A stretch of 64,000 bases of DNA from the NCBI RefSeq assembly GCF_014646675.1, contig NZ_BMNS01000004.1, positions 97,958 to 161,957 of the forward strand. Reading direction: 5' to 3'. Of the stretch, positions 62,543-64,000 are shown piece after piece. Both the position numbers and the translations under genes were made by a program. A model generated the notes under the pieces. The model was not told the origin of the DNA, did not search any database, and saw only the letters and a program-made list of their open reading frames with translations. Origin of the DNA: Lutibacter litoralis (GTDB lineage: Bacteria; Bacteroidota; Bacteroidia; Flavobacteriales; Flavobacteriaceae). The first letter of the stretch is position 1; each line of letters opens with the position of its first letter.

Positions 62543-63976
62543 ATGGGTAGCGAAAAAGTTATAGAAGAAAAAAAGCAAGGTCAAGCGCTTTTAACAGATC
62601 ATAAACAAGGAAATCATAAAAAACTTTTTATAGAAAGTTATGGTTGCCAAATGAATTTAAATGATACTGAAATTGTTGCATCAATACTTTCTGAAGAAGG
62701 TTACAACACCACTCATTTGCTAGAAGAAGCAGATTTAGTTTTGGTAAATACTTGTTCAATTAGAGAAAAAGCAGAACAAACTGTTCGTAAACGTCTAGAA
62801 AAATACAATGCTGTTAAAAAAATAAATCCAGCTATGAAAGTTGGTGTTTTAGGCTGTATGGCAGAGCGTTTAAAATCGAAATTTTTAGAAGAAGAAAAAA
62901 TTGTTGATTTGGTTGTTGGGCCAGATGCTTATAAAGATTTACCTAATTTATTAGCTGAAGTAAGTGCTGGTAGAGATGCTGTAAATGTTATTCTTTCTAA
63001 AGAAGAAACGTACGGAGATATTTCTCCAGTTAGATTAAATAGCAACGGTGTTTCGGCTTTTGTTTCAATTACTAGAGGTTGTGACAATATGTGTACTTTT
63101 TGTGTAGTACCATTTACAAGAGGAAGAGAACGTAGCCGAGATCCAAAAAGTATTTTAGAAGAAGTAAGAGATTTAGTAGCTAAAAATTATAAAGAAATTA
63201 CACTTTTAGGTCAAAATGTTGATAGCTACCTTTGGTATGGAGGTGGTTTAAAAAAGGATTTTAAAAATGCTTCTGAAATTGCCAAAGCAACTGCAGTTGA
63301 TTTTGCACAATTATTAGATTTAGCTGCTACTGAGTTTCAAAAAACACGTTTTCGTTTTTCTACCTCTAACCCACAGGATATGAGCTTAGATGTAATTCAC
63401 ACTATGGCGAAACACGAAAACATTTGTAAATACATTCATTTACCTGTACAGTCTGGAAGTACCACTGTATTAGAAAGAATGAATAGACAACACACACGTG
63501 AAGAGTATATGGAACTGATTGACAATATCAAAAAAATATTACCTGAATGTTCCTTGTCTCAGGATATGATTGCTGGATTTTGTGGAGAAACTGAAGAAGA
63601 ACATCAAGATACATTAAGCTTAATGGAATATGTACAATACGACTTTGGTTTTATGTTTGCTTATTCTGAACGTCCTGGCACACCTGCGGAAAAAAGAATG
63701 GAAGACGATGTTCAACTAGCAGTTAAAAAAAGAAGGTTAAATGAAATTATCCAGCTTCAAAGAGAACATGGTGCTTATCGCATGGAACAATTTATAGGTA
63801 AAAATGTAGAAGTTTTAATCGAAGGTACTTCAAAAAAATCTGATGCGCATTGGAAAGGCAGAAATTCGCAAAATGCCATGGTTATTTTCCCAAAAGGAGA
63901 TGAACAAATTGGTGATTTTGTAGACATTCTTGTTGAAGATTGTACTTCAGCAACGCTATTAGGAAAAAGAGCATAA
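62543..63976 (+). CDS. miaB: tRNA-2-methylthio-N6-dimethylallyladenosine synthase MiaB
   Basis: 477 residues. UPF0004 domain cysteines: [25 protein letters not shown] and LGCMAER; radical SAM core [22 protein letters not shown] with CxxxCxxC; C-terminal TRAM domain ([18 protein letters not shown]). Adds the 2-methylthio group to i6A37 of tRNAs reading UNN codons. The four-residue-longer N-terminus is rich in Lys and Gln. Next gene starts 2 bp after its stop. Confidence 0.97.
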   Translation: MGSEKVIEEKKQGQALLTDHKQGNHKKLFIESYGCQMNLNDTEIVASILSEEGYNTTHLLEEADLVLVNTCSIREKAEQTVRKRLEKYNAVKKINPAMKVGVLGCMAERLKSKFLEEEKIVDLVVGPDAYKDLPNLLAEVSAGRDAVNVILSKEETYGDISPVRLNSNGVSAFVSITRGCDNMCTFCVVPFTRGRERSRDPKSILEEVRDLVAKNYKEITLLGQNVDSYLWYGGGLKKDFKNASEIAKATAVDFAQLLDLAATEFQKTRFRFSTSNPQDMSLDVIHTMAKHENICKYIHLPVQSGSTTVLERMNRQHTREEYMELIDNIKKILPECSLSQDMIAGFCGETEEEHQDTLSLMEYVQYDFGFMFAYSERPGTPAEKRMEDDVQLAVKKRRLNEIIQLQREHGAYRMEQFIGKNVEVLIEGTSKKSDAHWKGRNSQNAMVIFPKGDEQIGDFVDILVEDCTSATLLGKRA

Positions 63977-63978
63977 TT

Positions 63979-64000
63979 ATGGAATCATTACAAGTAATAA
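63979..64000 (+). CDS. Start of a downstream gene, probably sigma-54-dependent regulator (cut by edge)
   Basis: Only an ATG and six codons (MESLQVI) are visible, 2 bp after the miaB stop. In many Flavobacteriia miaB is followed by a sigma-54-interacting AAA+ regulator with an N-terminus of this kind; that is recollection, not proof. Confidence 0.5.

Noticed and set aside
1..64000. tRNA, rRNA, insertion sequences, prophage
   Set aside because: Read by eye, no cloverleaf-like element, rRNA motif, transposase, integrase or terminal inverted repeats were found; a covariance-model scan would be decisive for small RNAs.

Overview
The window is low-GC, A/T-rich DNA from a gliding or T9SS-bearing member of the Bacteroidota, most likely a Flavobacteriaceae species. 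The evidence is the gldKLMN cluster, a type B T9SS-sorted repeat protein next to PorP/SprF and OmpA-type proteins, TAnnTTTG promoter boxes, A-rich leaders without Shine-Dalgarno sequences, and many SPII lipoproteins. No species can be named from the sequence. I saw no rRNA, tRNA, CRISPR array, transposase or phage gene.

Region 1 (1-23720, minus strand) is one tightly packed run of at least 14 genes, most 4-40 bp apart, that reads as an N-glycan utilisation operon. In transcription order it encodes a GH92 alpha-mannosidase, an SSS sodium symporter, a GH130 mannosyl-GlcNAc phosphorylase, a CBM9-like lipoprotein, a GHL10-like TIM-barrel lipoprotein, a second GH92, a glycosylasparaginase, a GH20 beta-hexosaminidase, a third GH92, a GH29 alpha-fucosidase, a fourth GH92, a PNGase F-like amidase, a DUF4838 lipoprotein and a GH97 enzyme cut by the left edge. 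Every enzyme except GH130 has an export signal. The model is release of the glycan from Asn, trimming outside the inner membrane, then import and phosphorolysis of the Man-beta-1,4-GlcNAc core. No SusC/SusD pair, endo-GlcNAcase, sialidase or beta-galactosidase is in the window. A LytS/LytTR sensor-regulator pair (23847-25624) is divergent from the operon and is its likely regulator.

Region 2 (25.8-36.3 kb) holds trkA-trkH potassium uptake, mpl (peptidoglycan recycling, opposite strand), and a three-gene surface operon: a 1000-residue protein built of about ten 79-residue repeats with a type B T9SS C-terminus, a PorP/SprF protein and an OmpA-family protein, closed by a clear terminator.

Region 3 (36.4-53.6 kb) is housekeeping and envelope: a 2041-residue thioester alpha-2-macroglobulin, an LEA2-like lipoprotein, kdsA, an MscS-type channel, a YgiQ radical SAM protein, a Spy-like periplasmic protein with a striking phased repeat upstream, and an operon of ABC-F, ACC deaminase-like and GH73-LysM genes, then DUF983 and a convergent FAD oxidoreductase.

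Region 4 (53.6-64 kb) has the gldK-gldL-gldM-gldN core of the T9SS and gliding motor, an arginase-fold protein with degenerate metal ligands, topA, a decayed gene remnant, miaB, and the first codons of a gene likely to encode a sigma-54-type regulator.
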